A DNA stretch of 64,000 nucleotides, taken from contig CAYTMI010000001.1 in assembly GCA_964438865.1 (NCBI GenBank), positions 310,001 through 374,000 on the forward strand, in the 5' to 3' direction. The notes below the pieces were generated by a model. The model made no database searches. It was not told where the DNA came from and was given only the letters and a program-made list of their open reading frames with translations. This DNA is from G016234445 sp964438865 (GTDB taxonomy: Bacteria > Chloroflexota > Dehalococcoidia > Tepidiformales > Tepidiformaceae). Both the position numbers and the translations under genes were made by a program. Positions within the stretch are counted from its first letter, which is position 1. Every line of letters begins with the position of its first letter. Shown here piece by piece: positions 40,472 to 48,240 of this stretch.

Positions 40472-41380
40472 ATGGCCAGCCAGGAACTCCAGAACATCAT
40501 CACCATGCTCAAGGCGGCCCCGGTGGTCGACCCGAACCAGACCGTCGCGGAGATGCGCGCGGGCTTCGAGGCGATGGCCGCGATGTTCGGCCCACTCCCG
40601 GCCGACGTGACGGTCACACCTGTCGACGCGGGCGGCGTAAAGGCCGAATGGGTGGTCGCGGGAAACGCCGACCCGGCGACGGTCATCCTCTACCTGCATG
40701 GCGGCGGCTACGTCATCGGGTCGCCGGCTTCGCACCGTGACCTGACCCAGCGGCTGTCCCGGGCTGCGGGAGCACGCGTCCTATCGCTGGACTACCGCAT
40801 GGCGCCTGAGGATCCCTTCCCAGCGGCGGTCGACGACGCGGTCGCGGCCTATCGCTGGCTGCTGGCGCAGGGCGTCGCACCCAGCCGCATGGTCATCAGC
40901 GGGGACTCGGCCGGCGGAGGGCTGACGCTGGCAACGCTGGTCGCCCTGCGGGATCAGGGGGTGGCTTTACCGGCTGCGGCGGCGCCGATTTCCCCGTGGA
41001 CCGACCTGGAGGGCATCGGCGAATCGATGACGACGAAGGCCGCGGTTGACCCGATGGTGCAGAAGGAGGGTCTCCTCGGCATGGCGGCGATGTACCTCGG
41101 CGGCGCCGACAGTCGCACCCCGCTTGCGGCGCCGCTCTACGCCGACTTCCGGGGGCTGCCCCCGCTGCTGATCCAGGTGGGCACGGCCGAAACGTTGCTG
41201 GACGATTCGACGCGTGTGGCGGCGAAGGCGAAGGCCGCCGGGGTGGATGTCACGCTTGAGCCCTGGGAGGACATGATCCACGTCTGGCACATCTTCGCGG
41301 CGATGCTCCCGGAGGGGCAGCAGGCGATTGAGCGGATCGGCCAGTTCGTCCGCCAGCGCACGGGGCTGGTCGCCGTATAG
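40472..41380 (+). CDS. Alpha/beta-hydrolase of the hormone-sensitive lipase family
   Basis: 302 residues. Oxyanion motif HGGG at 76-79, nucleophile Ser146 in SGDSAGGGL, LDYRMAPEDPFPAAVDD typical of HSL-type esterases, and acid/His in LEPWEDMIHVWH. Likely a short-chain carboxylesterase. ATG 40472 has GGAGG 7 nt upstream; a 40439 ATG in the same frame adds a basic 11-residue lead and is less likely. Divergent from the EthD gene. Confidence 0.9.
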   Translation: MASQELQNIITMLKAAPVVDPNQTVAEMRAGFEAMAAMFGPLPADVTVTPVDAGGVKAEWVVAGNADPATVILYLHGGGYVIGSPASHRDLTQRLSRAAGARVLSLDYRMAPEDPFPAAVDDAVAAYRWLLAQGVAPSRMVISGDSAGGGLTLATLVALRDQGVALPAAAAPISPWTDLEGIGESMTTKAAVDPMVQKEGLLGMAAMYLGGADSRTPLAAPLYADFRGLPPLLIQVGTAETLLDDSTRVAAKAKAAGVDVTLEPWEDMIHVWHIFAAMLPEGQQAIERIGQFVRQRTGLVAV

Positions 41381-41406
41381 GACCCGCCATTAGCCCGCGG
41401 CGGCCA

Positions 41407-41449
41407 GTCCTCCCTCCCCCGCTGCCGCGGGAGAGGACCGGGGTGAGGG
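41407..41449. terminator. Hairpin between convergent genes, diverged repeat copy 3
   Basis: GTCCT/AGGAC and CTCCC/GGGAG (41407-41438) form a bulged stem, followed by CCGGGGTGAGGG as in the copies at 3784 and 8907. It lies between the esterase stop (41380) and the lipoprotein stop (41450), again convergent. Confidence 0.6.
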
Positions 41450-42463
41450 TTACTCGCCGAAGATGGGGTCGGTGAGGGTGGCGCCCTGTTCGAAGCTGGC
41501 GGCAATGAATCGGTCGCCTGCGCCGTGATAGCGGTACTCCTTGCCGCTGGCGCCGGTGTAGATGGCGAGGAAGCCGTCTTCGACGAGCGCCTGCGTGCAG
41601 ACGGTGCCGGGCTTCGACACCCCGAGACAACCGTCGGGCCAGGTCACTTCGCGGTAGGACTTGAGCGCGAGCTCGGCCTCGGGGCGGCCGAGGCGGCTGG
41701 CGAGGTCGGCGAGCATCTTCTGCTGGACGCCGATGATGCGAGCGTCGGGTTCCATGGTGATCCTCCCGGGCACGAAGTCGGTGGCGACGATGCCGAACCG
41801 GGCGCCGACGTGGTAGCGGTAGGTCTTGCCGTTGCTGCCCGCAATGAGGACGACCGCGCCGGGGACGAGGTCCTTCGTGCAGCCGACGACGCCGCGGGGG
41901 ATGAACCCGGGACAGGAGCTGCTCCAACGGGCGGGGACGATGTTCGTAATTCGGGCAGTGATCGCCGTGCCGATGGCGTTGCCGCGGAGGTGCTGGAGTT
42001 CGAGGCGGCTGTATTCGGCGAGGATGGCGTCGAGGTCCTGGCGCAGTTCGGGAGGCAGCGGTGAGCCATCGCTGACGGTCGCCCCCTTGATAAAGTCGGT
42101 GGCATAGATGTCGCCGGCGAAGATGTGGTAGCGGTAGTCCTTCCCGGCGGCGCGGAAGCTGGCGATGAGGCCGGCGCCGAAGAGTTCGCGGCAGGCCTGC
42201 CCGGGGAGCCCCACGCCGGCACAGCCATCCCAGCCGGCGTGGCGGAGTTCGCGGACTTCGACGTCGAGGGCGGGAATGTCGAGCCGCCGGGCAAGGTCCG
42301 TACGGGCTTCGTGGAGGGGCAGATGGCCGCCGCCGGGTCCGCCGGGCGTGGCGGTGGCGGGGCTGGCGTCATCGCGACCGCTGCAGGCAACGAGGAGGGC
42401 TGCGAGGATCGCGGCAAGAACAAGCGAGGCGGCGGCGCGGCGCCGAAACGATGAGGGGAGCAT
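41450..42463 (-). CDS. Lipoprotein with three tandem Cys-paired YRYH repeats
   Basis: 337 residues. Signal peptide with lipobox LLVACSG (Cys27). Three repeats of about 90 residues follow (about 47-131, 135-240, 244-337). Each has a Trp, a Cys pair about 10 residues apart (81/91, 184/195, 279/289), a Gly-Lys and a YRYH box (110, 215, 310), then an A-x-x-F-x-x-G-A-T strand. The layout resembles small repeats in secreted proteins of Chloroflexota and cyanobacteria that end in YxYHTD. Function unknown; location on the outer face of the membrane is likely. GGAG lies 7 nt before ATG 42463. Confidence 0.72.
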   Translation of the reverse strand: MLPSSFRRRAAASLVLAAILAALLVACSGRDDASPATATPGGPGGGHLPLHEARTDLARRLDIPALDVEVRELRHAGWDGCAGVGLPGQACRELFGAGLIASFRAAGKDYRYHIFAGDIYATDFIKGATVSDGSPLPPELRQDLDAILAEYSRLELQHLRGNAIGTAITARITNIVPARWSSSCPGFIPRGVVGCTKDLVPGAVVLIAGSNGKTYRYHVGARFGIVATDFVPGRITMEPDARIIGVQQKMLADLASRLGRPEAELALKSYREVTWPDGCLGVSKPGTVCTQALVEDGFLAIYTGASGKEYRYHGAGDRFIAASFEQGATLTDPIFGE

Positions 42464-42584
42464 TGCCGCTCCAGTATCGGCGAGGCGAGGGTTTCGTACC
42501 CACGCCCGTCTGCGGATGCCTTACCGCGGCTTGCCCGGCGTGCCCTCCGCAGCGGCGGTTGCGGTTCTCTGCGCCGCGACTGCG

Positions 42585-42590
42585 TATACT
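42585..42590 (+). promoter_or_regulatory. TATACT -10 box, candidate leaderless start
   Basis: TATACT ends 8 nt before GTG 42599, and the intervening bases hold no Shine-Dalgarno sequence. The best of the leaderless candidates in the window. Confidence 0.55.
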
Positions 42591-42598
42591 TCGGCGGC

Positions 42599-44908
42599 GT
42601 GAGCGCGTACCGGGACATCAGGATCATCGACTTCACGCAGGGCATCGCCGGGCCGATGGCGACGATGCTCCTGGCCGACTTCGAAGCCGACGTGGTGAAG
42701 GTGGAGCCACCCGCCGGCGACCGCATGAAGGACCACCCCGGCTACCTCTGCTGGAACCGGAACAAGCGGCGCCTGGTCTTGGACCTCCACCGCTACGAAG
42801 GCCTGCGCGCCGCCCGCGAACTCATCGCCGGGGCGGACGTGGCGGTCTTCGACGCGGCACCTGGCGAACTCGAACGGCTGGGACTGGACGCCGCCACGGT
42901 CTGCGCTACGAACCCGCGGCTGATCCACGCATGGCTCCCTCCCTACGGGACCGCCGGCCGCTGGAGCCAACTGCCCCCGGACGACAGCCTCCTGACGGCT
43001 GTGACGGGGTGTTCGTTCCTGCAGTTCAGCTATGCGGGGACGCCGGTGCACCTGATCACGCCGCAGGTGAGCTACGCCCACGGGACGATTGCGGCGAACG
43101 CAATCGCGGCGGCGTTGATCGAGCGGACCCGGAGCGGGGCCGGGCAGTCAGTGACCGTGAGCGGTCTAAACGCCGTCGCTTCGGTGCAGAGCTCGGGCGC
43201 GACGAAGATGGAAGGGATCATGCGGCAGGGCCGCGTGGGCAGCCGCGGGGGTTGGCCCCACTACCGGCTGTACGAATGCGCCGACGGCAAGTGGTTCTTC
43301 CTCGGTACGCTCACGGCGCCGTTCTTCTTCAAGGCCCTGGAAGCGATCGGGCTGATCGACATCCTGGCGATGGAGGGGGTTGAGGGCGAGTTCACGAACC
43401 TGCTCCAGCCGGCGATCGCGCGGGTGGTGCTGGAACGGGTGGAGGCGCGGTTCAAGGAGAAGCCGCGCGACGAATGGATGCAGATCCTCCAGGCTGCGGG
43501 CGTGCCCAAGGGGCCCGTTGGCGCCCGCGAAGAGTGGTTCGCGGGAGAGACGGTGGCGGCGAACCAGATGCGCGTTGAACTCCCGCACCCGAAGCTCGGG
43601 ATCGTCGCCGTGCCCGGGGTGGCCGCGAAGCTGACCGCGACGCCGGGGTCTGTTCGCCACTTGATGAAGGATGCCGATCCTGGGGAGATCGCTCCGGCGG
43701 TTGCGGCATCCACGGATGCGCCCGCAGGGATTCCTGCTTCCCGGTCGGGTGGGCCGCTGGCGGGGATCAAGGTGATCGACCTGGGAGCCTTCATCGCAGG
43801 GACCTTCGCCCCGGCGATCCTCGCGAACCTGGGGGCGACAGTCATCAAGATTGAGCCGCTCGACGGCGACCCCTTCCGGCCCTACGGGCTCAACTTCTTC
43901 GGCCACAACCAGGGCAAGCGCAGCCTCGCGCTCGACATGAAGACGGACGAAGGGCGAGCGGTCTTCTATGAACTCGCGCTGCAGTGCGATGTCGTGCTGG
44001 ACAACTACCGGGTGGGCGTACGGGAGCGGCTGGGGATCGACTACGCGAGCCTGGCGGCGATCAACCCGCGGATCATCACCTGTTCGGTCACCGGGTATGG
44101 GCCCGAGGGCGAGCTTTCGCGCGACCCCGGCTTCGACCCCCTGATGCAGGCCCGGAGCGGGATGATGGCCGCCCAGGGCGGTGACGACGAGCCGATCTTT
44201 CACCAGATCGCGGTCAACGATTCGGCGAGCGCGATGATGGCGGCCTTTGCGATGCAGACGGCGCTGTATGCCCGCGAGCGCACGGGCCGTGGCCAGGAAG
44301 TGCACACTTGCCTGGCGAACCAGAGCGTCCTTTTCCAGTCGGGCGAAGTGACGTGGTACGAGGGGCGGCCGCCGGCGCCGCTGGGCGGGCTCGACTTCAT
44401 CGGGCCGCGCGCCCTCCAACGTCACTACGAGTGCGCGGACGGGTGGCTGGCGATTTCGTGTGCGACACCGGAGCAGTATCAGCACCTCTGCGTGGCGCTC
44501 GGTCATGGTGAGTGGGCGGGGCGGATGACGGCCGAGCAGGCGCTGCAAGAGCCGGGGAAGGGCGCGCTGGCCGACCTGATCGCGGGGGCGTTCGCGGGAC
44601 TGGCGCGGGACGACGTGCTCGACCGGTTGCTTGCGCGGGGCGTACCGGCCGCGCCGACAACCCAGGTCGAAGAGATCTTCACGGACCCGTGGATCGCCGC
44701 CAACAACTTCCTGCGGGAGTACTCGCACCCGGAACTGGGCGCGGTGACGGCGATTCGCGGGTATGCCGACTACAGCCGGACGCCGGGCGGGTTCGCCTAC
44801 CGGGCGCCGCTGATCGGCGAACAGAGCGCCGAGATCCTCGCGGAATTCGGGTTCGCGGAAGAGCGGATAACGGAGCTGATCGCGGAAGGCATCGTCCGCC
44901 AGGCGTAG
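42599..44908 (+). CDS. Tandem two-domain CoA-transferase, class III (CaiB/BaiF)
   Basis: 769 residues, twice the usual length: the first family III CoA-transferase domain spans 1-375 and the second starts at about 385 (GIKVIDLGAFIAGTFAPAIL). The catalytic Asp is seen in both halves, near 129 (PPDDSLLTAVTG) and near 511 (DPGFDPLMQARSGM). The family moves CoA between carboxylic acids, or works as a racemase. Two-domain forms occur in aromatic and terpenoid catabolism. The start is GTG right after a TATACT box. Acids used are unknown; the next gene is an amidohydrolase. Confidence 0.88.
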   Translation: MSAYRDIRIIDFTQGIAGPMATMLLADFEADVVKVEPPAGDRMKDHPGYLCWNRNKRRLVLDLHRYEGLRAARELIAGADVAVFDAAPGELERLGLDAATVCATNPRLIHAWLPPYGTAGRWSQLPPDDSLLTAVTGCSFLQFSYAGTPVHLITPQVSYAHGTIAANAIAAALIERTRSGAGQSVTVSGLNAVASVQSSGATKMEGIMRQGRVGSRGGWPHYRLYECADGKWFFLGTLTAPFFFKALEAIGLIDILAMEGVEGEFTNLLQPAIARVVLERVEARFKEKPRDEWMQILQAAGVPKGPVGAREEWFAGETVAANQMRVELPHPKLGIVAVPGVAAKLTATPGSVRHLMKDADPGEIAPAVAASTDAPAGIPASRSGGPLAGIKVIDLGAFIAGTFAPAILANLGATVIKIEPLDGDPFRPYGLNFFGHNQGKRSLALDMKTDEGRAVFYELALQCDVVLDNYRVGVRERLGIDYASLAAINPRIITCSVTGYGPEGELSRDPGFDPLMQARSGMMAAQGGDDEPIFHQIAVNDSASAMMAAFAMQTALYARERTGRGQEVHTCLANQSVLFQSGEVTWYEGRPPAPLGGLDFIGPRALQRHYECADGWLAISCATPEQYQHLCVALGHGEWAGRMTAEQALQEPGKGALADLIAGAFAGLARDDVLDRLLARGVPAAPTTQVEEIFTDPWIAANNFLREYSHPELGAVTAIRGYADYSRTPGGFAYRAPLIGEQSAEILAEFGFAEERITELIAEGIVRQA

Positions 44909-44936
44909 CCCCCGCGGGAGCGGTCACCGGGTCTGG

Positions 44937-44942
44937 TAGCAT
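44937..44942 (+). promoter_or_regulatory. TAGCAT -10-like box, candidate leaderless start
   Basis: TAGCAT ends 8 nt before GTG 44951, with no ribosome site between. Confidence 0.45.
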
Positions 44943-44950
44943 TTGGGCTT

Positions 44951-45796
44951 GTGACGCTGATCGACGCCCACACCCACATCTTCGCGCCCGGGCAGGGGGA
45001 GAACCGGGAGTGGCTTGCTGCTCGCGACGCCACGTTCGCTGAGATGTACGGGACTGCGGACACGAAGATGGCCGACGCCGCCGGCCTCGTGCGGGCGATG
45101 GACGGGGCCGGGATCGACCGCGCCGTCGCCGCCGGGTTCGCCTTCGCGACGGAGGCCGACGTCCGGGAACAGGGCGAGTACATCGTCGCTGCCGCGGCAG
45201 AGGAGCCCCGGCTGATCCCGCTGGCGCCGGTGAACCCCGCGCTCGCCAACTGGGAAGTGTGGGCTGGCGAGGCGCTCGGGCGAGGGGCGAGTGGCTTCGG
45301 CGAACTGCGGCCCCACAACCAGGGGTGGGATCCCCTCGGGACGGCGTGTGACCGGCTCTGCGCGCTGGCAACGGAAGCGGGGGCAGTGCTCCTCTGGCAC
45401 GTGAGCGAACCGGTCGGCCACGCGTACCCGGGCAAGGCCGGCGGAATCACGCCGGTGGAACTCTGTCTGCTGGCAGCGAAGCACCCCGGGACGAAGATGC
45501 TCGCGGCTCACCTTGGCGGTGGGCTGTCGTTTTATCTGCAAATGCCGGAGGTGCGGGCCACACTTCAGAATGTCTGGTTCGATACGGCGGCCTCCGGATT
45601 GTTGTATGATGATGAAAGTGTTTCGCGACTGGTGGACCTTGCCGGTCCCGGGCGCGTGCTCTTCGGCTCGGATTACCCGCTGCAATCGCCCCGGCGCCAG
45701 CTCCAACGCCTCCAGGCGCTCCTGCCCGGCAAGGTCGCGTTCGCAGTGTGTGGCGGAAACGCTGATACCTTGTTTTCGGATAGACGCAATTCATGA
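44951..45796 (+). CDS. Amidohydrolase (ACMSD-like, metal-dependent TIM barrel)
   Basis: 281 residues. DAHTHIF gives the first metal pair, GFGELRPHN and LLWHVSEPVG the middle barrel strands, LAAHLGGG the fourth His, and FGSDYPL the last Asp. This is amidohydrolase-2 (aminocarboxymuconate semialdehyde decarboxylase-like), which includes hydrolases and decarboxylases. Substrate unknown. Its TGA overlaps the start of the next gene (ATGA at 45793). Confidence 0.87.
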   Translation: MTLIDAHTHIFAPGQGENREWLAARDATFAEMYGTADTKMADAAGLVRAMDGAGIDRAVAAGFAFATEADVREQGEYIVAAAAEEPRLIPLAPVNPALANWEVWAGEALGRGASGFGELRPHNQGWDPLGTACDRLCALATEAGAVLLWHVSEPVGHAYPGKAGGITPVELCLLAAKHPGTKMLAAHLGGGLSFYLQMPEVRATLQNVWFDTAASGLLYDDESVSRLVDLAGPGRVLFGSDYPLQSPRRQLQRLQALLPGKVAFAVCGGNADTLFSDRRNS

Positions 45797-46404
45797 CTGA
45801 GATCGCCCCAGACCACGTCAGGCTGTTCGTCGCCTGTGAAGTGCCCGACGACGTCAAGTCTTCGATCGGCGCGGTCATCGAGACGCTGCGCGCGCGAAGC
45901 GGCGTCGATGTCCGCTGGATCCGGGCCGAAGGCGTGCACGTCACCCTCAAGTTCCTCGGTGAGGTCCCGGTGAAGAAACTCCCGGCGATCAAGCTGGCCG
46001 TCCAGGAAGCGGTGGTTGGACACTCCCCGTTCGAACTTGAGTTTTCGAACATCGGCACCTTCGGCGGGCGCGAAGGGCTGCGGCTCATGTGGGTCGGCAT
46101 CGCCGGCGACGTGCTCCGCCTGGAAGCGCTCGTCCGCAGCATGAATGCCGCCCTGGCCGTGGTCGGATTCGAACCTGAACGGCGGCCGTTCCGCCCGCAC
46201 CTGACCCTCGGCCGCGTCCGCGACGAAGTGCCAACGCGCCGCCGCGCGGAGATCGAAGTCGCCGTCGGGAAGATGGACGTCCCGGGGGTTTCCTGGCGGA
46301 CGGCGCAGGTTTCGCTGATGCGCAGCCGCCTGACCCTCCAGGGCGCGGCCTACGAAGTGCTCGCGACGTTCCCCCTCCGGGTGCCGGTCTCCAGTCCTGG
46401 CTAA
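45793..46404 (+). CDS. thpR: RNA 2',3'-cyclic phosphodiesterase (2H family, LigT/ThpR)
   Basis: 203 residues. Both catalytic HxTx motifs are present, His49-Thr51 (HVTLKFLG) and His136-Thr138 (HLTLGRVR), in the two-lobed 2H fold. VRLFVACEVPDDV is the family N-terminus. Opens 2',3'-cyclic phosphate ends of RNA; historically named 2'-5' RNA ligase. Coupled to the amidohydrolase by a four-base overlap. Confidence 0.93.
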   Translation: MTEIAPDHVRLFVACEVPDDVKSSIGAVIETLRARSGVDVRWIRAEGVHVTLKFLGEVPVKKLPAIKLAVQEAVVGHSPFELEFSNIGTFGGREGLRLMWVGIAGDVLRLEALVRSMNAALAVVGFEPERRPFRPHLTLGRVRDEVPTRRRAEIEVAVGKMDVPGVSWRTAQVSLMRSRLTLQGAAYEVLATFPLRVPVSSPG

Positions 46405-46504
46405 GCCTGGCCCGGCGCGCCCGCTGCCCGCTCCCACACCCCCTATCGCATCTTCCCCGGTCCGCACGTAGAGTGGCGCTCAATCCTGGCGGAGGGGTGT
46501 CCCC

Positions 46505-47080
46505 GTGGACTTCGAGGAGTTCTCTGCGTTCCTGGCACGGCAGCGGGCGGTGCGTTTGTTCTCCGATCGGCCGGTCGATGACGCGCTGGTGACCAGCGTG
46601 CTGGCCGCCGCCACCCGGGCGCCGAGCGCGCGGAACGTCCAGCCGTGGCGCTTCATCGTCATTCGAAAGGCCGGGACCAAAGGACAACTCGGGGCGATTT
46701 TCGACGAACTCGGCGGCCAGCTCTATGGCGCCGGCGCGCCGGAACGCACGCCCTGGAAGGATGTTCCGGTCCTCATCGCCATCTGCTCGGAGCAGCCCTT
46801 CGGGAGCGGCGAGTCCGCTGCGGCAGCCCTCGGCGCGTCGATTTACCCGGCGGTCCAGAACCTTCTCCTGGCGGCGCATGCCCTGGGCCTCGGAGCTGTG
46901 CTGACGACGCGCTGGAAGAGCCGGGAGGGCGAGATTCGTCCACTCCTCGGCCTGCCCGATTCGATGTCGGTGCACGCGATCATCCCCCTCGGCTGGCCCG
47001 CGCGGCCGGCTGGACGCAACAAGCGCCGGCCTGTCGCGGAGGTCACCTACCGGGAGCGTTTCGGCGAAAGCTGGTCCTGA
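46505..47080 (+). CDS. Nitroreductase family protein
   Basis: 191 residues from GTG 46505 with GGAGG about 9 nt upstream. FMN-binding features: RQRAVRLFSDRPVDDALV, AATRAPSARNVQPWRF, ASIYPAVQNLLLAAHALGLG, and IIPLGWPA at the C-terminal loop. Likely a flavin-dependent oxidoreductase of NAD(P)H; the natural substrate is not apparent. A TAGAGT box at 46469-46474 may be its promoter. Confidence 0.9.
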   Translation: MDFEEFSAFLARQRAVRLFSDRPVDDALVTSVLAAATRAPSARNVQPWRFIVIRKAGTKGQLGAIFDELGGQLYGAGAPERTPWKDVPVLIAICSEQPFGSGESAAAALGASIYPAVQNLLLAAHALGLGAVLTTRWKSREGEIRPLLGLPDSMSVHAIIPLGWPARPAGRNKRRPVAEVTYRERFGESWS

Positions 47081-47113
47081 ATCGAGCCCGGGCCGGCTGC
47101 TGGCCGCCATCGA

Positions 47114-48160
47114 CTACGGCCGCGGATGGTCCTTGAAGAATGCCCAAGCCATCTCGCTGGCATCGATGTCGTGCGTGGCGCGTCCGATGATGACCTGCGG
47201 CAGGTACTGCGGCCCGCCGGGCCAGACGTGGCCGCCGCCTTCCATCACGTAGAGGACGACGTCGGCGTTGTCGCGGCAGCCGTCAAAGGCTTCGCGGCGG
47301 ACGCGGACACCGTCAGTCTTGTCGTTGTCCGGGAGCGATGAGAAGGCGACCGAAGCCAGGTTGCAGCCGTTGTTGACGGCCCAGAACCACGCGGTGACCT
47401 GGGCCGAGAGGATGACGCTCGGACGTTGGCGACCGAAGCCCGTCTGGATGTGGCCGCCTTCGTAGGGGACGAGCGGGTCCGCATCGCCGACGAACATGAC
47501 CACCGGCACGGCGCGCCCGGGGCGGCATTTCAGCGCCTCCGGCATGGTCGCGACGATCGGGGCGATTGCGGCGATGCGGCCGGAAAGTTCGCAGCCGAGC
47601 CGATGGGACATGAACCCGCCGTTGGAGATGCCGGTGGCATAGACGCGGCGCGGGTCGACGGCGTAGTCGCGCGAAACGTCGTCGATAACGGCCGTGATGA
47701 AGCCGACGTCGTCGACCTGGAGGCGCTGGGCGGGGACCTCCGGGTCTTCGCGGCCGTCGTTCCATGACCCCTGGATGCCCTCCGGGTAGACGACGATGAA
47801 GCCTTCGCGGTCGCTGAGGCGGGAGAGGCCGCTGAGCGGTGGCGTTTCCTTGGCTTCGCTGCCCCCGCCGTGGAGGGCGACGATGAGGGATGCCGGCCGC
47901 GCGGCGTTGTAGCCGGCGGGGACGTGGAGGATGTAGCTGCGGTCGCGGCCGCCATGGGCCAGGTGGCGGACGGACTCTCCGGGCTTGCCGGTCTTCGCGG
48001 AGGGGCTCGATGTGGGCGCCGGCGTGGGCGTCGCGGCGACCGCTGGCGAAGCGGAGGGAGAGACGCCCCGGGCGGGGCCATTCTCGTCATCGCGCCGGCG
48101 GCAGCCGGTCGTAAGCGTCACCACTGAGGCGAGGAGAAGCACCAGCAGCAGGGCTCTCAT
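47114..48160 (-). CDS. Lipoprotein esterase of the PHB depolymerase/LpqC-like family
   Basis: 348 residues. Signal peptide with lipobox LTTGC, then a Ser/Pro/Thr-rich linker (about 25-62). The hydrolase domain has VALHGGGSEAKET, the nucleophile elbow GISNGGFMS, acid in FVGDADPLVPYEGG and His in GGGHVWPGG. The family cleaves feruloyl esters or polyhydroxyalkanoate outside the cell. ATG 48160 is fixed by the signal peptide. Divergent from murJ. Confidence 0.88.
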   Translation of the reverse strand: MRALLLVLLLASVVTLTTGCRRRDDENGPARGVSPSASPAVAATPTPAPTSSPSAKTGKPGESVRHLAHGGRDRSYILHVPAGYNAARPASLIVALHGGGSEAKETPPLSGLSRLSDREGFIVVYPEGIQGSWNDGREDPEVPAQRLQVDDVGFITAVIDDVSRDYAVDPRRVYATGISNGGFMSHRLGCELSGRIAAIAPIVATMPEALKCRPGRAVPVVMFVGDADPLVPYEGGHIQTGFGRQRPSVILSAQVTAWFWAVNNGCNLASVAFSSLPDNDKTDGVRVRREAFDGCRDNADVVLYVMEGGGHVWPGGPQYLPQVIIGRATHDIDASEMAWAFFKDHPRP

Positions 48161-48226
48161 GGCGTCGAGCGTGACCGAACCCGGCGGGGCTTGCAAGCGC
48201 GGGGCGACCGGATGCCACGGAAACCG

Positions 48227-48232
48227 TAGGAT
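48227..48232 (+). promoter_or_regulatory. TAGGAT -10-like box, candidate leaderless start of murJ
   Basis: TAGGAT ends 8 nt before ATG 48241 and no Shine-Dalgarno lies between. Confidence 0.45.
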
Positions 48233-48240
48233 CCGGGCCA

